Notes: generated by a model from the sequence alone, not told the origin. Counted from the stretch's first letter, positions 35,490 to 47,607 are shown. The stretch is DNA of 64,000 nt from Lepiota brunneoincarnata (GCA_023014365.1 JAEBUN010000019.1:186001-250000); one strand, 5' to 3'. Translations and numbers: made by a program.

Positions 35490-38400
35490 TCAATGTTAGC
35501 TTTGACTTGTAAACTCAAGAAACCATTTTTGACTGTCCTGCTCAACGTTGGAGAGACTTTGGTCTGATCAACCAAGTATCTTGTCATTTAGCGGCTCAGT
35601 ACCCTGTACCTATATGACAACCCCTACAATATTACCTTAGAAGCTGAAAAAACCATCCTGCTGACATTGTACTTGAATCTGAACAAGCTTTCAGTGAGTA
35701 CCCAGTTCTCACTACAGGAACTGAAACAACCCCTCTCCCACTTGAAACTATGACAATGTCTCAGGAGCACCCTGACATCGTTGAGGCCCCTGTATTAAGT
35801 CCCCCTGTATTAAGTGAGACTCAGTCTCAAGTAAGGGTGGCTCCTATAGAACCCCCTTTAGAAACTCTGGGCACTGTTGATACACCAATTTCACACCTAT
35901 ACATGAATTCTGTACTCCGGAACGATTCTCTACATAGAATCATTGGCTATATCATTAAAGAACCCTATAGAGGATTGGTACTATGTCCCGTAGTAGCCAG
36001 TTTGACCGAACTGAGGATATTTGAGCCTCAGAGGTGTTCAAACCAGCTCATTATCACTAAGCTTAGTGAACCAAGCTATCAGAATGCTCTCCAGAGGGAT
36101 TCCGGACTTTACATAGCCTATCGAGTATACCCCAGTCGCATCCAGGGACCTTACAAGCAGTTTTCTGATGAACTTGGATTTGTTGGAACCTAAAGAATGT
36201 ACATAGTGGCTGTCGCAGGTGTATTACACCCATAGCGAGCCCAATAATGATGACCGGACCATGGAACAGAATGTCCAACATTCAGGAGGTAACACCCAAT
36301 GCCCAAAACCCTAGACATATCAAAGACTTATAATTAATGAGTGCTTTGTGGGCCCCGGCACCTCGGCATATTGCCTGACTGAGATTAATTACAATGGATC
36401 AAGAGATTGTCCATACTGCCATACATTCCAATCATAATTGATCTGGAGGCTTAACATGCTTGCGTGGATGCAGAATAATGCAGACAAGCACAGAACACAT
36501 CTGGCTAGATTGCCATTCGTCAATCAGAGAAAAACCCATAACCCAGGGCAAGGTAGAAATGCTGCCAAACCTTCCAAAATATTCTGCAGTACCTGGTAAC
36601 AATTAAGCTTCTTGTTTTCTATTTCATATTTACTATCTCTTGTATGTATCTAAACAATATAAATACGGTTGTGCTTGTTCATGGAGAAGAAGAGGCCTCA
36701 CCCCTGCTTCCACATGCAAGTCTGCAAGCCATGATTAAGAACAGTTTCAGAGGACTACTTAGTGTGCATCATTAAGTGTGATTTCTTTGGTCGTCGACCA
36801 ACCCAGAGACAGAGACAGAGAATAGAGTCCAGAGTTTAGAGTTCCAGAGTGCTAGAGACAGAGACAGAGACAGAGATCAGAGTTCAGAGACCAGAGACCA
36901 GAGACCAGAGACCCTGTGCTTTGAATTGACAGGGATTGTCCTTTCACTGTTGCACCATATGGCTAAGATAACTTCAATGGCTGTTTGTTAACCTCTAAAA
37001 ACACTATTCTCTTGAATTTCGTTGTCAGAACGCACCCCCAGAACACCCTAAAAGACGAAACTGTTCATTATCTATCTCATACTACTTGTATTAACTTAAG
37101 CTTATCGAATTTTGACTAAGCTTAGTGAGAACAAGCCATTTATCTATATTAAAACCCACGAATGTTTCCACCTTTTCAATGTCACAATTGCCCCAGAGCC
37201 CTGCTCATCTGGACATGGATGAAGATGTAGACCAGGAACAGTATGCTAGCACTAGACAGAATACATCAGAACAGGAATCTACTATCATGGAACATGAACA
37301 AGATACTTCCAGTAGTGAAGTAAGGGGCAATAAGATTCCGAACACTACAGACCTCACTGAAGAACAATTGAAAGCTGTACAAGTGGCTCAATCTCATTTG
37401 ACTCCAAAACAATTGGAAATAGTACAGTGCTGTACTTCTTTGTACCCTATTGGGGAAAAACCTGAAGGTTCTAAATCTAAAGGAAAAGGGATTGACCCTG
37501 AGAATTGGGGCACTCTACCCGTGTCAGAAAATGAGATTAATATAGAAGAACAATGGAAGGCACTAGAAGAACTGGCTAAGAAAAAGAAGCAAGAAAATCT
37601 TCAGAGCCAAAGTCCATTAAAGAGGAATCCTCGAAAGAACAAAACAATAACGGATTTATGCATCTGGTTAACCTGGTAGATCCCAAGAGCTATCTGGGGT
37701 GCACTTTTGAGGAAGTGCATTCATCTTCTCAAGCACCACATGACACATCAAAAATTGAAAAGAATAAACACTGTCATATGAAGAAGTCAAAGAAGCAAAG
37801 AAGTCATCACAGAAAAAAACACAATGATTCTGATTCATCTGATTCTTCCTCACCAAGTTCCCCAAGCTCACCAAGTGATTTGTCCAAATCTTCTACTGAT
37901 GAGTCGTCTTCTAAGTCCAATGCCAGTAGAATGCGGTCAAGGGCTTGTAGTATAAAAGCCCATCCCACCAGATAAATATGATGGAAGTGCAGATGCTTGC
38001 TTGTTTTTCCATTTCATAAAACAATGTTCAGAATATTTAGAAGATGGGAAGGCTCCACCTGGCCAAGCTGTTACCATTGTATCAAGATTCCTAACAGGAA
38101 AAAGTGTTCGACTTCTATACAATGGAAGTTTCATTTTGAGTAGAACAGATCTCTATGGCTGAATTTTTTGAGAAGCTTTTCAATTATTGCTTCCTAGCTG
38201 ATTTTAAATCTCAACAACACCATCAAATGATAAGGTTTAGACAAGGGGCCTTGTCAGTCCGTGAATATATTTCCCAATTGTATGAATTCTTCACTACCCT
38301 TGAATAGGATATCAAGTCCAAAGAGAGGGAAATGGTTTTGAAGCTTTGGTTTGGTTTTAATAGAGAAATCCAAGAACAATTGTGGCTACAGTGACTGAAT

Positions 38401-39345
38401 CTTGAAAGCTCATCCTTCAACAATGTAATAAAGAATGCTGAGATCGTTGAATTGTCCCTAGCCATAATTAATAGATCCTTGAATAACCCTAAGGGAAATA
38501 AAAACAAAAATAAAAGACCTGGAACTGAAACAAAGGTGGACAAATCATTGAAAGGAAATAAGAAGTCAACCTTTGGATGGAAAACTAACCATACACCAAA
38601 TTTCAATTCAAATCAATCACGCATTAATAAAACTTCAAACCCTCAGAAAACTCACACAAAGAACACATCTGAAAGAAGGGTCAAACGATCCGACAAGGAA
38701 GTAAAGAAGTTTATGACTGAGGGTCAATGTTTTAATTGTGGAGATACAGGACACATATCAAGGAATTGTCCTCATAAACAACAAGTGTCTTCATCTTCCA
38801 ATCAAAAGCCTCCAGGCATACAGAACAATAATATTAACATAACTGAAGTGGTGGATCCCACCAAAGCACTTGAAGAAGCACAAATGTTTGAATCCATTGA
38901 GGCATCAGCCGAGAATAAAAATGATGAAGATTCAAACTTGATTGAATTAGGAATGATAGCCATAGATCTCTCAACCAAGATAACTTCAGATAATGATCCA
39001 TACTTCAAGACTAATGACAATGACACTTGCCTCATGGAAATAAATGAGGCATCTGATCATAGCTCTATGCCTAGCCTAATTGCTGTTTCAAACTCAGATG
39101 ACTCAAGCGAAATCAATGAAGAGATAGAAGTAGTTGAGGTATCTGACAATGAGTATATCTCAGTCACCCAAGATTCACAAATATATGAAGAACTTCATAA
39201 GGAACCTTTGATTGACATTCATGCAAGGGTTGTTAACTGGTTAAAGAACATGAAATATCCAGAGTTCCTGTACATTAATTCATTGAGCCAGAACCACCAA
39301 TCCAGAGAAAAGACTAAACCCGTAATGCAGAAAAAACTAATGTAG
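35490..39345 (+). pseudogene. Element C gag, split by solo LTR B3
   Basis: The first part, to 35877, contains MTMSQEHPDIVEAPVLSP. After the B LTR it resumes at 37179 (SQLPQSPAHLDMDEDVDQE), then a charged region and a long Ser/Asp/Lys-rich segment (37740-37930). A CX2CX4HX4C knuckle (CFNCGDTGHISRNC) lies at 38725-38770, within the open frame 38452-39345. Several frameshifts, for example near 37670 and 38160. No close family could be named beyond Ty3/gypsy. Confidence 0.75.
35878..37178 (+). repeat. Solo LTR B3 in element C gag
   Basis: 1301 bp, TGATACACC to CCTTTTCA. The left flank is ACTGT and the right flank ATGT(C), which fits a duplication with one lost base. Gag coding exists on both sides, so this is an insertion rather than the LTR of element C. 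Confidence 0.82.
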
Positions 39346-42300
39346 ATCATCAATGAATTCTTACCTAATGAATGGAACTTTGAAGTGAAGAACAGCTGTA
39401 CAGACAAGGCTATGAAACTTTATATAAGCTCTACCAAACATTGGGGATATCTAAAAATTTGACACGAATTTGTAGAGAACTGGAAACCATCCTCGATTGC
39501 ACAGTATCTACTGTGGAAAATATATTCTGCTATCCACAGTTTAATACCTGAAGCTTTACTCGAAAAGATATTCTATAAGGCACATTGTCTTGACAATGAA
39601 GACTTTTATTTGCTGTGAGCAAAATGTATTTTAGAGGGATGCTTCAACCATCAAGACTCATTAAGCTTAAGTTACTTAGTGAATATCCATAGACAGAGTC
39701 AATTTGAACTTAATCATTGTAAAAATCTTGTAGTTGTCAGAGACAAACAGACTAAATTGACTGAAGTGCTAGAATATAAGAATTTGACAACCAACTATTT
39801 CAATCTAGTTAATTGGTTCATTAAACATCGCAACCAGAGGATGAACCAGTATAATGAACAATATGACACCTCTGACTTTTGGGTGTCAATTGGAAAATCT
39901 AGATCTGATTTAAAGGAAGAAAATGATCTTATCACCATAGAAATTAATAATGTGGATATGAAGAGAAACAAGCAACAAGACATCCAATGGAATTCAATTA
40001 TTCCGAAATCTGTTGTGAGATCAATTCCGGAACCCATTATTTTGGTTACAATAATCAATGGGCATCTGGCTAAAGCACTGCTAGACTCTGAATCTTTGGG
40101 AGACTTCATTTCAAGTAATGTAGCCCAACAACTTGGGGCACAAATAATAGAACTTGAAAACCCCATTAATTTACAACTAGCTGTACAGGGATCCAGATCT
40201 AAAGTGAACTATGGAGCTATAGTCAATTTTGAGTATCAGTCTATTAAAGAGTGGTGGTACTTTGACATAACCAACTTATCCAACTATGATTTAATTTTGG
40301 GAACACCATTCTTGAATCAACATCAAGTAACTATGTGTTTATGCCCTCGATCTATAATAATTGGGAGCACCACACCTAAAGAACTAGAGGGCCGTAAAGT
40401 CTCTCATTTGGGGAGCAAATCTATTAATGTAACTATAAGCTCACTGGAATCCATCCAGAAATAATTAATATCCTATAGTAAGAAGATCTGCCAAGATGCA
40501 ACAAGTACTCCCCTGCCCCCACTTTGAGATATCATTGGCGACCATCTAAATGTCCAGATGCACTTTGAGAGCAATGGAACAAAAAGAAAGAATCTTACAT
40601 TAAGAGTGGACGGTGGATAGTGAGGCCAGTATCAAATGCTGTACCAATGCTTTTGATCCCAAAATTAAATAGACCACAAGGAGAACCTCCAAAATTGAGA
40701 ACTGTCATTGATTTACAAGAAAGGAACTCCAACACATGAAAGCTTACATGTCCATTACCTGACATAGAATCTATTTTACAGAGAGTTGCAAATGCTAAAT
40801 TTAAATCAATTATTGATTTAGTGGATGCTTATGAACAAATCCGAGTACATCCAGAGCATATAGAGCAAACTGCTACAGCAACCCCAAGTGGAACAATGCT
40901 CAGTGCAGTTATGCAGCAAGGTGATTGTAATGCACCTGCAACATTCCAAATGATTATGACACACATCTTTGCTCCATATATTGGAGATTTTGTTGAAGTA
41001 TACCTGGATGATATAATCATTCATTTAGAGAGTTTGAAAGATCATGTAAAACATATTGAAACAATCATTGACATACTCAAATGTGAAAAATTCTACATAA
41101 GTGAGAAAAAGTTATGCTTCATAGCAGATGAAATGAAACTGTTAGGCCAGATCATTGATTCTAACAGAATTAGAATGGATCCAGATAAAGTAGATGCACT
41201 AGTATGGTGGAAGATGCCCACAAACAAGGATTTATTACAAGGATTTCTTGGTTCTGCAGGATATTTAGCAGATGACATAGACCGAATTAGGATCCCAATG
41301 GGCATCTTATCTCAAATCACAGACAGCATTGTACTGTTTAGGTGGGGATACACTGAACAGCGTGCATTTGAAGATATCAAGGAAAAGGCTCTATCTCACA
41401 AGAATCATCATCGGAAGCTACTGTCATATGAAAAGGATGCAGATCCAATCAATGTTATCACTGACAGATGCATTAGTGGGATTGGTGGTGTAATTAGCCA
41501 AGGAAAACATTGGAAAACTGCAACAGTGGCAGCATTTTATTCAGTGAAACTAAACCCAGCACAACAAAACTACCCAGTTCATGAAATAGAAATGTTTGCT
41601 GGTGTAGAAACCATGATGTGACACAGAGACATATTGCAAGGTACAAAATTTAGGTGGTTTACAGACCATAAAGGTCTTGTAAATTTATTAAACAGAAGAA
41701 CTTGTCTGGACAACAAGCAAGATGGATTGAAAAATTGTACCTTCTGGAAACCTCTACATCAGCTAGTGGGCACCCATTTGCACATGTCAAGTGCTTACCA
41801 TCCAGAATCTGATGGTTCAACTGAATGAGCCAATCGTATGGTAACTCAGATGTTAAGGCAATGTATAGACCCTGAACAAAAAACCTGGGTATCTAAACTA
41901 CCAGCAATCAAGTTCATGATTAATTCAGCTAGATCTGAAGTCACAGGATACACCCCATTCTTCTTGAACTATGGCTGAATGCCCGTTCTCTTATTTGGGA
42001 TAAAAGTTCAGAAAATGAAGAGTTTCTGGGTGTTTGAAAGTTTGCAGAAAATTTAAAAGTTGCTATCATGGCTGCTCATGACAGTATTCTATCTCACCAA
42101 ATAAAGGAGATTAAAACTGCAAATAAATGACAAAGTCCATCTCCTTTTAACATAGGAGACTTAGTATATATTTCAATGAAGAATTTTTCAATTCCTAAGG
42201 GACAAGCACAAAAATTCATACCAAAATTCATAGGTCCATATCCAATTATCCAATCCTTTGGGAATAATTTGTTCAAACTTGCATTGTCAAAAGAATTAAA

Positions 42301-42640
42301 ACAATGAGGAATTCGCAATGTTTTCCATGCATCATTGCTTAAAATACATGTCCCTAATGATGATAGATTGTTCCCTGGTTGTTTAGATTCACAGATTTGG
42401 GATATAAAGGACCCAAGTAAAGAATGGGCTGTAGAATGAATATGGTCCCACTCTGGAAACAAGAGAAGTGCCCTATTTGAAGTTGAATGGAGATCTGGAG
42501 ATGTTACATGGCTTCCTTATTCAAAAATAGATCACCTAACTATAATGGATCAATATTTAGAAGCCATAGGGGCAAAGACAATCAATAAGTTACAGACTGG
42601 AAACAAAATGGTAAATGAAACCAATGACCAAATTTGTTAG
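39346..42640 (+). pseudogene. Element C pol: protease, RT, RNase H, partial integrase
   Basis: Protease-like domain in 39679-40464, where the usual DSG reads DSESLGDF; it ends with the retropepsin-like LILGTPFLNQHQV. RT 40580-41300 includes PKLRTVIDLQERN, IIDLVDAYEQI and YLDDIIIH (catalytic YLDD, 40998-41025). RNase H near 41440-41660 (VITDRCISGIGG, WFTDHKGLVNLL). The integrase jumps from the end of RNase H to YHPESDGSTE at about 41790, so the zinc-binding region and the first two catalytic Asp are deleted. A GPY/F-like stretch (FIPKFIGPYPIIQSFG) and a chromo-like tail (EVEWRSGDVTWLPYSKIDH) follow at 42200-42540. Confidence 0.8.
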
Positions 42641-42742
42641 GAGCTTTGACTCCTGAAACATCTCAATGTATTATAAACAAACCTTGAAATACAACTTGCT
42701 TCGTAATCTTCCTCTTCCTCCTCCCCATTTATTTCATTTGGA

Positions 42743-43553
42743 ATGGGATTTTTTGGCTCTATACCATGGTCCACACAAACTGGAAAGCCCCACCTGATCT
42801 CATTCAAACGTTACATCAACATTTTCCTCACATATACACCCAAGAAGCTGTGCTTTGGACAATTCATAATCCAGACACAAATATCATCCATTATTTTTCA
42901 CCAGCGTTACTTTGAGTCTATACTTTATATGACATCACTCAATGGAATGGCAACAAATCCAAAACACTTCCAATTGGCTATAACAATTTTGTCAAACTAT
43001 TCAACTGACAAGAAACCAACTACCGCCTCACCTACCATGATCCTCATACTAAAGTGTGGATTACTCCACCTGGATCATCTCCTATCACTCATCAGGTCCT
43101 TGATTTATTGCCATTTGCTCTTGCTACACCTCCTATCAACAATTCCCTTTTAACAGGACTTGGAGTAGCAGACGAGAATGGACATCTTGTACAGAACCAA
43201 ATCAAGACTATGACTTGCACCTTACGTACATATTCTAGTCCACTGTGCAATCCCTGTCCCAGCCTGAAAACAATGGGGGGCAAGCTTCATGCATTAGAAC
43301 CAACAACCGTTACCATCCGTATCCTAATACTACCCCTTCCAATCAATCCAAATTGCCTGTCAATGATCAATACTCCTCCAAACAAACCCACCCTGATGAT
43401 GACATACTCCTACCCTACAAAGATAACACTCCTGCTGTTGCTCAAGCTATGCGCAAGATGGAAACTACCACGAAGAAGAGCACCACTAATAAGAGGAAGT
43501 CCAACAAACCTTCCAAGGACACGTCTACATCATCCACTTTGATGATGGATAAC
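42743..43553 (+). pseudogene. Element C 3' ORF of unknown function
   Basis: Coding-like blocks sit between pol and the right LTR: a segment near 42760-42960 (IHNPDTNIIHYFSPALL, YDITQWNGNKSKTLPIGYN), then VWITPPGSSPITHQVLDLLPFALATP (43052-43130), then LGVADENGHLVQ. It ends in a basic Ser/Thr/Lys-rich tail (AMRKMETTTKKSTTNKRKS, to 43553). The blocks lie in different frames, so it is degraded. I do not recognise the family. Position and sense orientation resemble the extra 3' ORF of family A, but I see no zinc knuckles. Quoted strings are partial. Confidence 0.45.
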
Positions 43554-43635
43554 TGATATTTTTCTACCTTGTTTTATTGTCTTCATTCACTTATCTATTA
43601 ATAATTCCCCAGGAAATTCTGGAGGGCATATGGAG

Positions 43636-43879
43636 TGAATCCAAATCTCGTATGTAATCAATTTTCCTTATTAATTGCCTCACTCCCGTAATTTGTCTTT
43701 TCTTCTCCTATACAGAAAAAACATATAAAAACTGTAGTTATTCTATTTGTAACAGTAGTGTTTTACTTTCCCCAGAAATACAATAGTCCTACCCTGTCGA
43801 ATCCTCTGGCATGAAAGTCTTCCTCTAATTTTCTCTCACTCTTGTGTGTCACAATTCACTTCATCATGCTTGTGCCACA
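43636..43879 (+). repeat. Element C right LTR
   Basis: The start is placed at TGAATCC after a purine-rich ATGGAG; the end is at GCCACA, just before D1 sequence resumes. The exact 5' end is uncertain by about 17 bases (a second candidate is TGTAATC at 43653). Confidence 0.7.
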
Positions 43880-43881
43880 CA

Positions 43882-44169
43882 GCCACACCTAATACCATAC
43901 CTGCCCAATTGGACCTGCCACCTGTGCCAGTTTCTATTGACGGCAAGCCAGAATACGAGATTGCTCACATCGTTGACTCAAAGATTGATCAGCACTGTGC
44001 ATGCAAACTCCTCTACAAAGTCATTTGGTTAGGTTATGAAGACACCAAAGAAGAGTCTTCATGGTTACTGGCTACCAAGCTTGAACATGCCATAGATCTA
44101 GTGGAGGCTTTCCATTCCTCTTACCCTGCTAAGCCTGGCCCCCCCCATTCACTCCAGGTTTTCCACTGA
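43882..44169 (+). pseudogene. D1 pol C-terminus with chromodomain
   Basis: It continues D1 pol after element C: ATPNTIPAQLDLPP, then the chromodomain EYEIAHIVDSKID...YKVIWLGYED...SSWLLATKLEHA. Chromodomains steer integration of chromoviruses toward modified histones. It aligns residue for residue with D2 (61490-61740). The stop at 44167-44169 (VFH*) is probably the natural end. Confidence 0.88.
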
Positions 44170-44632
44170 TCACCCACTACACCAAGAAACAAAAAATGTA
44201 TTGGACAAGTACAAACTACCTGTCTGTGTCATTCCCAGAGGTGCAGGGTGGCACCGCCACATCCTCCATCATATCTTGCACCTCCTCTTCCGAAACGCCT
44301 CCAATGCTCTCTGATTCCTCCATCTCCTCTGTCTCCATAATACCCCTACTCAACCAGTTACCATCCACCTGTGCTTCCCAATGCTGCAACTGTTCATAGC
44401 AGCCAGCCATCACTTTGATCTTATCCACCCTCTCCCCCAATCGAGTGATGGCCCATTTGAGCTGCACCTCCATAATATTGACCTGTTTGAGGGTCTTCTG
44501 GTGCCCCTCCTCAATGAGTTGCTTCAGCTCTACAGGATCATTTGGTCAGCAAACCTTGCAGTCAGAAACCCCTACTCACCTTCAAATTGGTGGTCCAGCA
44601 TACCTCCGGCCCTGCAGCATTTCTTCATTTTG

Positions 44633-46592
44633 CTATTTACACGCCTATACATGAATTCCATACTCCAGAACAATTCTCTACATAGAATCATTGGCTATAT
44701 CATTAAAAAACCCTATAGAGGATTGGTACTATGTCCCTGTAGTAGCCAGTTCGACCGAACTGAGGATATTCAAGCCTCGGAAGTGTTCAAACCAGCTCAT
44801 TATCACTAAGCTTAGTGAACCAAGCTATCAGAATGCTCTCCGGAGGGATTCTGGACTTTACATAGCCTATCGAGTATACTCCGGTCGCATCAAGAGACCT
44901 TACAAGCAGTTTTCTGATGAACTCGGATTTGTTGGAACCTAAAGAATGTACATAGCAGCTGTCACAGGGGTATTACGCCCATAGCAAGCCCAATAATGAT
45001 GACTGGACCATGGAACGGAATGTCCAACATTCGGGAGGTGACACCCGATGCCCAAAACCATAGACATATCAAAGACTCATAATTAACGAGTGCTTTGTGG
45101 GTCCCAGCACCTCGGCATACTGCCTGACTGAGATTAATTACAACGGATCAAGGGATTGTACATATGCCATACATTCCAATCATAATTGATCCGGAGGTTT
45201 AATGCGCTTGCGTGGATGCAGAATAATGCAGACGAGCACTGAACACGTCTGGCTGGATTGCCATTCATCAATCAGAGAAAAACCCATAACCCAGGGCAAG
45301 GTAGAAATGCTGCCGAACCTTCCAAAATATTCTGCAGTACCTGTAACAATTAAGCTTATTGTTTTCTATTTCATATTTACTATCTCTCGCATGTATCTAA
45401 ACAATATATATATGGTCGCGCTTGTTCGTGGAGAAGCAAGAGGTCTCACCCCTGCTTCCACATGTAAGTCTGCAAGCCGTGATCAAGAACAGTTTCAGAG
45501 GACTATTTAGTGTGCATCATTAAGTGTGATTTCTTCGGTCATTGACCAACCCAGAGACAGAGACAGAGACCAGAGTTCAGAGTTTAGAGTTCCAGAGTGC
45601 TAGAGACAGAGACAGAGACAGAGAACAGAGTTCAGAGACCAGAGACCAGAGTCTAGAGACCCCGAGCTTTGAATTGACAGGGATTGTCCTTTCACTGTTG
45701 CACCATACGGCTAAGATAACTTCAATGGCTGTTTGTTAACCTCTAAAAACACTATTCTCTTGAATTTCGCTGTCAGAATGCACCCCCAGAACACCCTAAA
45801 AGATGAAACTGTTCATTATCTATCTCATACTACTTGTATTAACTTAAGCTTATCGAATTTCGACTAAGCTTAGTGAGAACAAGCCATTTATCTATATTAA
45901 AACCCACTGTTAGAGCCGGTGCGGGTCGGAACCGAAGCGGAGGGTCGGGGTGGTATCCTTGGTATAAGGTAACCGGGGGACGGGACGACGTCAGTACGTA
46001 GACGGCGGGACCGAGGCGGAGTACTTCAGGCGGAGAGTGGACTTGCGGCCTCAGCTTATGTGCTGTGCCCTCCTACTGTCCAAGTCCGTATTTCAGGAAA
46101 TCGGGGCCGAAGCGGAGCGAGGCAGAGAGAGAGGAGGATAGGGAACAGGGGACTGGTCCGCTGCTCGATTCGATTATCAGACTGAGGAGTACAAGCCAAG
46201 TGCCTACGGTATATATACTACTAGCTCGACGAATTATGACTCGTACTGACTACGTGCGGAGCGAAGCGGAGACCCATATGGTTACAAGCAGATTACGAAT
46301 AATTTCGAATGGAATGGAGACCGGTACGGGTATGGAGACTGGTAACGTATTCTGATTACGGACGGAGAATGGAGAACTGGACAATGGGAGCACCGAGGGT
46401 CAGGTGATCGTGGCACGTGTAGAGGTAGGTCGCGTGATCGGGGCGAAGGGTTGCGGTCGGAGCCAGTCGGGGCCGAGTCGGAGGGCATAGGGTTGTCGTG
46501 TGGAGCACACGTGGAGTCGAGAAGCCGAAGCCTAATGGTTAAGCTCGAGGTTTGGTGTGGATATGACACCCACAAACATTTCCACATTTTCA
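44633..46592 (+). repeat. LTR B4, split by a solo D LTR
   Basis: It matches the other B LTRs from ACGCCTATAC onward; the first bases are missing or diverged, so the left end is approximate. It is interrupted at 45908-46568 by a D-family LTR and ends CATTTTCA at 46592. It sits in the D1 antisense gene, and compared with D2 about 400 bp of that gene were lost at the site. Confidence 0.8.
45908..46568 (-). mobile_element. Solo LTR of family D inside LTR B4
   Basis: 661 bp, TGTTAGAGCCGG to GGATATGACA, with a perfect CCCAC duplication (45903-45907 and 46569-46573). It is oriented like the D2 LTR and opposite to D1. CpG-rich and little decayed, so much younger than its host D1. Confidence 0.93.
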
Positions 46593-46829
46593 CTGTTGAT
46601 GTAGTTCAATCATCCATCACCATTCTTCCTCTTGACACTCTGCCACCAACTGCTGCTCCTCCTCTTGCCATTCCTCCTCTTCCAGCCTCTCAATCTCCAG
46701 CCACATCTGCTCCTCCTGTTCTGCCTTTTCCCTCAGTAACTGCACCTTGCACTCTGCTGTGGTTGGTTGTCAAGACAATTGACTGCTCATGGTGGTAGGA
46801 AGTCAAGTTGTGTATTTTCAGACCAAACC

Positions 46830-47528
46830 TGTTATGAACAGTCCAGACCGGGAGGAACAAGAATTACTGTTCGACTTTACAAGATGGGTACAGGAGACTA
46901 CAGACCAACTACGGGCACAAGAATACGAAGACGAGGAAGGGGAATACTACACCGCCATGCAGGACCTGGCGAGAGAAGCAGGAATGGAGATAACCTTGGA
47001 GGATATATTGGAATACCCCGAGGACGAGGAAGATAACCATGGATCAACCGATCCAACCTCCGATACGGATGGAAGCACCGAGAGAATGGAGAGCGAGAAT
47101 GGAGAAGACTCCATGGAGATACAATCGGGAGAAGGAGATTATGAGTCAGAGGAAAGCGATGGAACATCGCACAGCAGTAGCGAGAGTACTGACTCATTGT
47201 AATATAAATAACGCTAGGATGCCATCACCCAGGATGCGCATCATGGTCAGGACTGCGCACGACCAGTAGAACAGCCAAGTAACCTATAACGAGTATATAG
47301 CACCTCATAGGTATATAAAGGCCTGTACAAGTAGAGATTAAAGCCCTAAGCTTTAATCTTGTTAACAGCGGTCGTTTACCTCTCTGCCTTAACTTGGCGT
47401 CTTCCCTCGTTATCTCATTGAGCGCGATCCACTAAGCTCTATAAGGCCAACCGTCTCGGACACCTTGTAGAGTGATTGAAGGCCGTCTCCAGTTATCCTC
47501 GGATACAGAAGGAGCACGGATCATAACA
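46830..47528 (+). mobile_element. Solo LTR of family E
   Basis: 699 bp with perfect 8-bp inverted ends (TGTTATGA / TCATAACA) and an AAACC duplication (46825-46829 and 47529-47533). D2 supplies the empty site. A TATA box (TATATAAAGGCC) lies near 47311. No other family E sequence is in the window. Confidence 0.92.
46834..47202 (+). CDS. Acidic 122-aa ORF inside LTR E
   Basis: The start codon begins at the fifth base of the LTR (TGTT ATG). The frame runs 122 codons to TAA-adjacent sequence at 47202, entirely upstream of the LTR's own TATA box, so in the U3 part. The protein is strongly acidic: an N-terminal helix-like part (MNSPDREEQELLFDFTRW), then Glu/Asp/Ser-rich to SSSESTDSL. No domain recognised. 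In the full element the 3' LTR copy would directly follow the interior, so this could be the C-terminus or a separate product of an upstream gene. Intact, unlike its surroundings, because the insertion is young. Expression from a solo LTR is doubtful. Confidence 0.5.
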   Translation: MNSPDREEQELLFDFTRWVQETTDQLRAQEYEDEEGEYYTAMQDLAREAGMEITLEDILEYPEDEEDNHGSTDPTSDTDGSTERMESENGEDSMEIQSGEGDYESEESDGTSHSSSESTDSL

Positions 47529-47607
47529 AAACCAGTTCACCAGTTTTTATACTCAGGTGGATTTTTCCAATGGGCCCAGTCTAGACCGCCTAGGGCCTTG
47601 AGGCTTG

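Larger units (their letters stand above)
35251..43879 (+). mobile_element. Ty3/gypsy element C inserted in D1 integrase
   Basis: An AT-rich element bounded by a direct repeat of about 220-245 bp (35251-35468 and 43636-43879). The D1 polyprotein stops at QTEHTN on the left and resumes at ATPNTIPAQ on the right. About 175 codons of D1 integrase present in D2 are missing, and the left LTR lacks its first bases. A deletion across the left junction after insertion explains both. The interior has gag, protease, RT, RNase H, a partly deleted integrase, a GPY/F-chromo-like tail and an unrecognised 3' ORF. A B LTR (35878-37178) splits gag. Confidence 0.8.
44216..46797 (-). pseudogene. D1 antisense Zn2Cys6-type gene, disrupted copy
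   Basis: Minus-strand remnant of the antisense gene that is nearly intact in D2. Exon 3 is 44216-44529 (MEVQLKWAITRLGERVDKI... to GNDTDR), with only in-frame length differences from D2. Intron 2 (44530-44579) keeps GTGAG and TAG. Exon 2 ends at 44580 and is cut near 44632, inside the cysteine cluster (SKMKK-like), by solo LTR B4. The remaining 5' part (46593-46797) matches the Glu/Arg-rich start of the D2 protein but carries stops. Retention of splice sites and frame in such an old copy argues the gene was real and maintained. Confidence 0.75.

Noticed and set aside
35878..37178. LTR B3 as the 5' LTR of element C
   Set aside because: Gag-like coding lies on both sides of it, no second B LTR follows C pol, and a different direct repeat (35251-35468 and 43636-43879) brackets the whole of C.
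46065..46355. 96-aa plus-strand frame in the solo D LTR as a gene
   Set aside because: It lies in an LTR, recurs partly in D2 with frame changes (59710-59994), and has no motif; unlike LTR E, the frame is not held at a fixed position.
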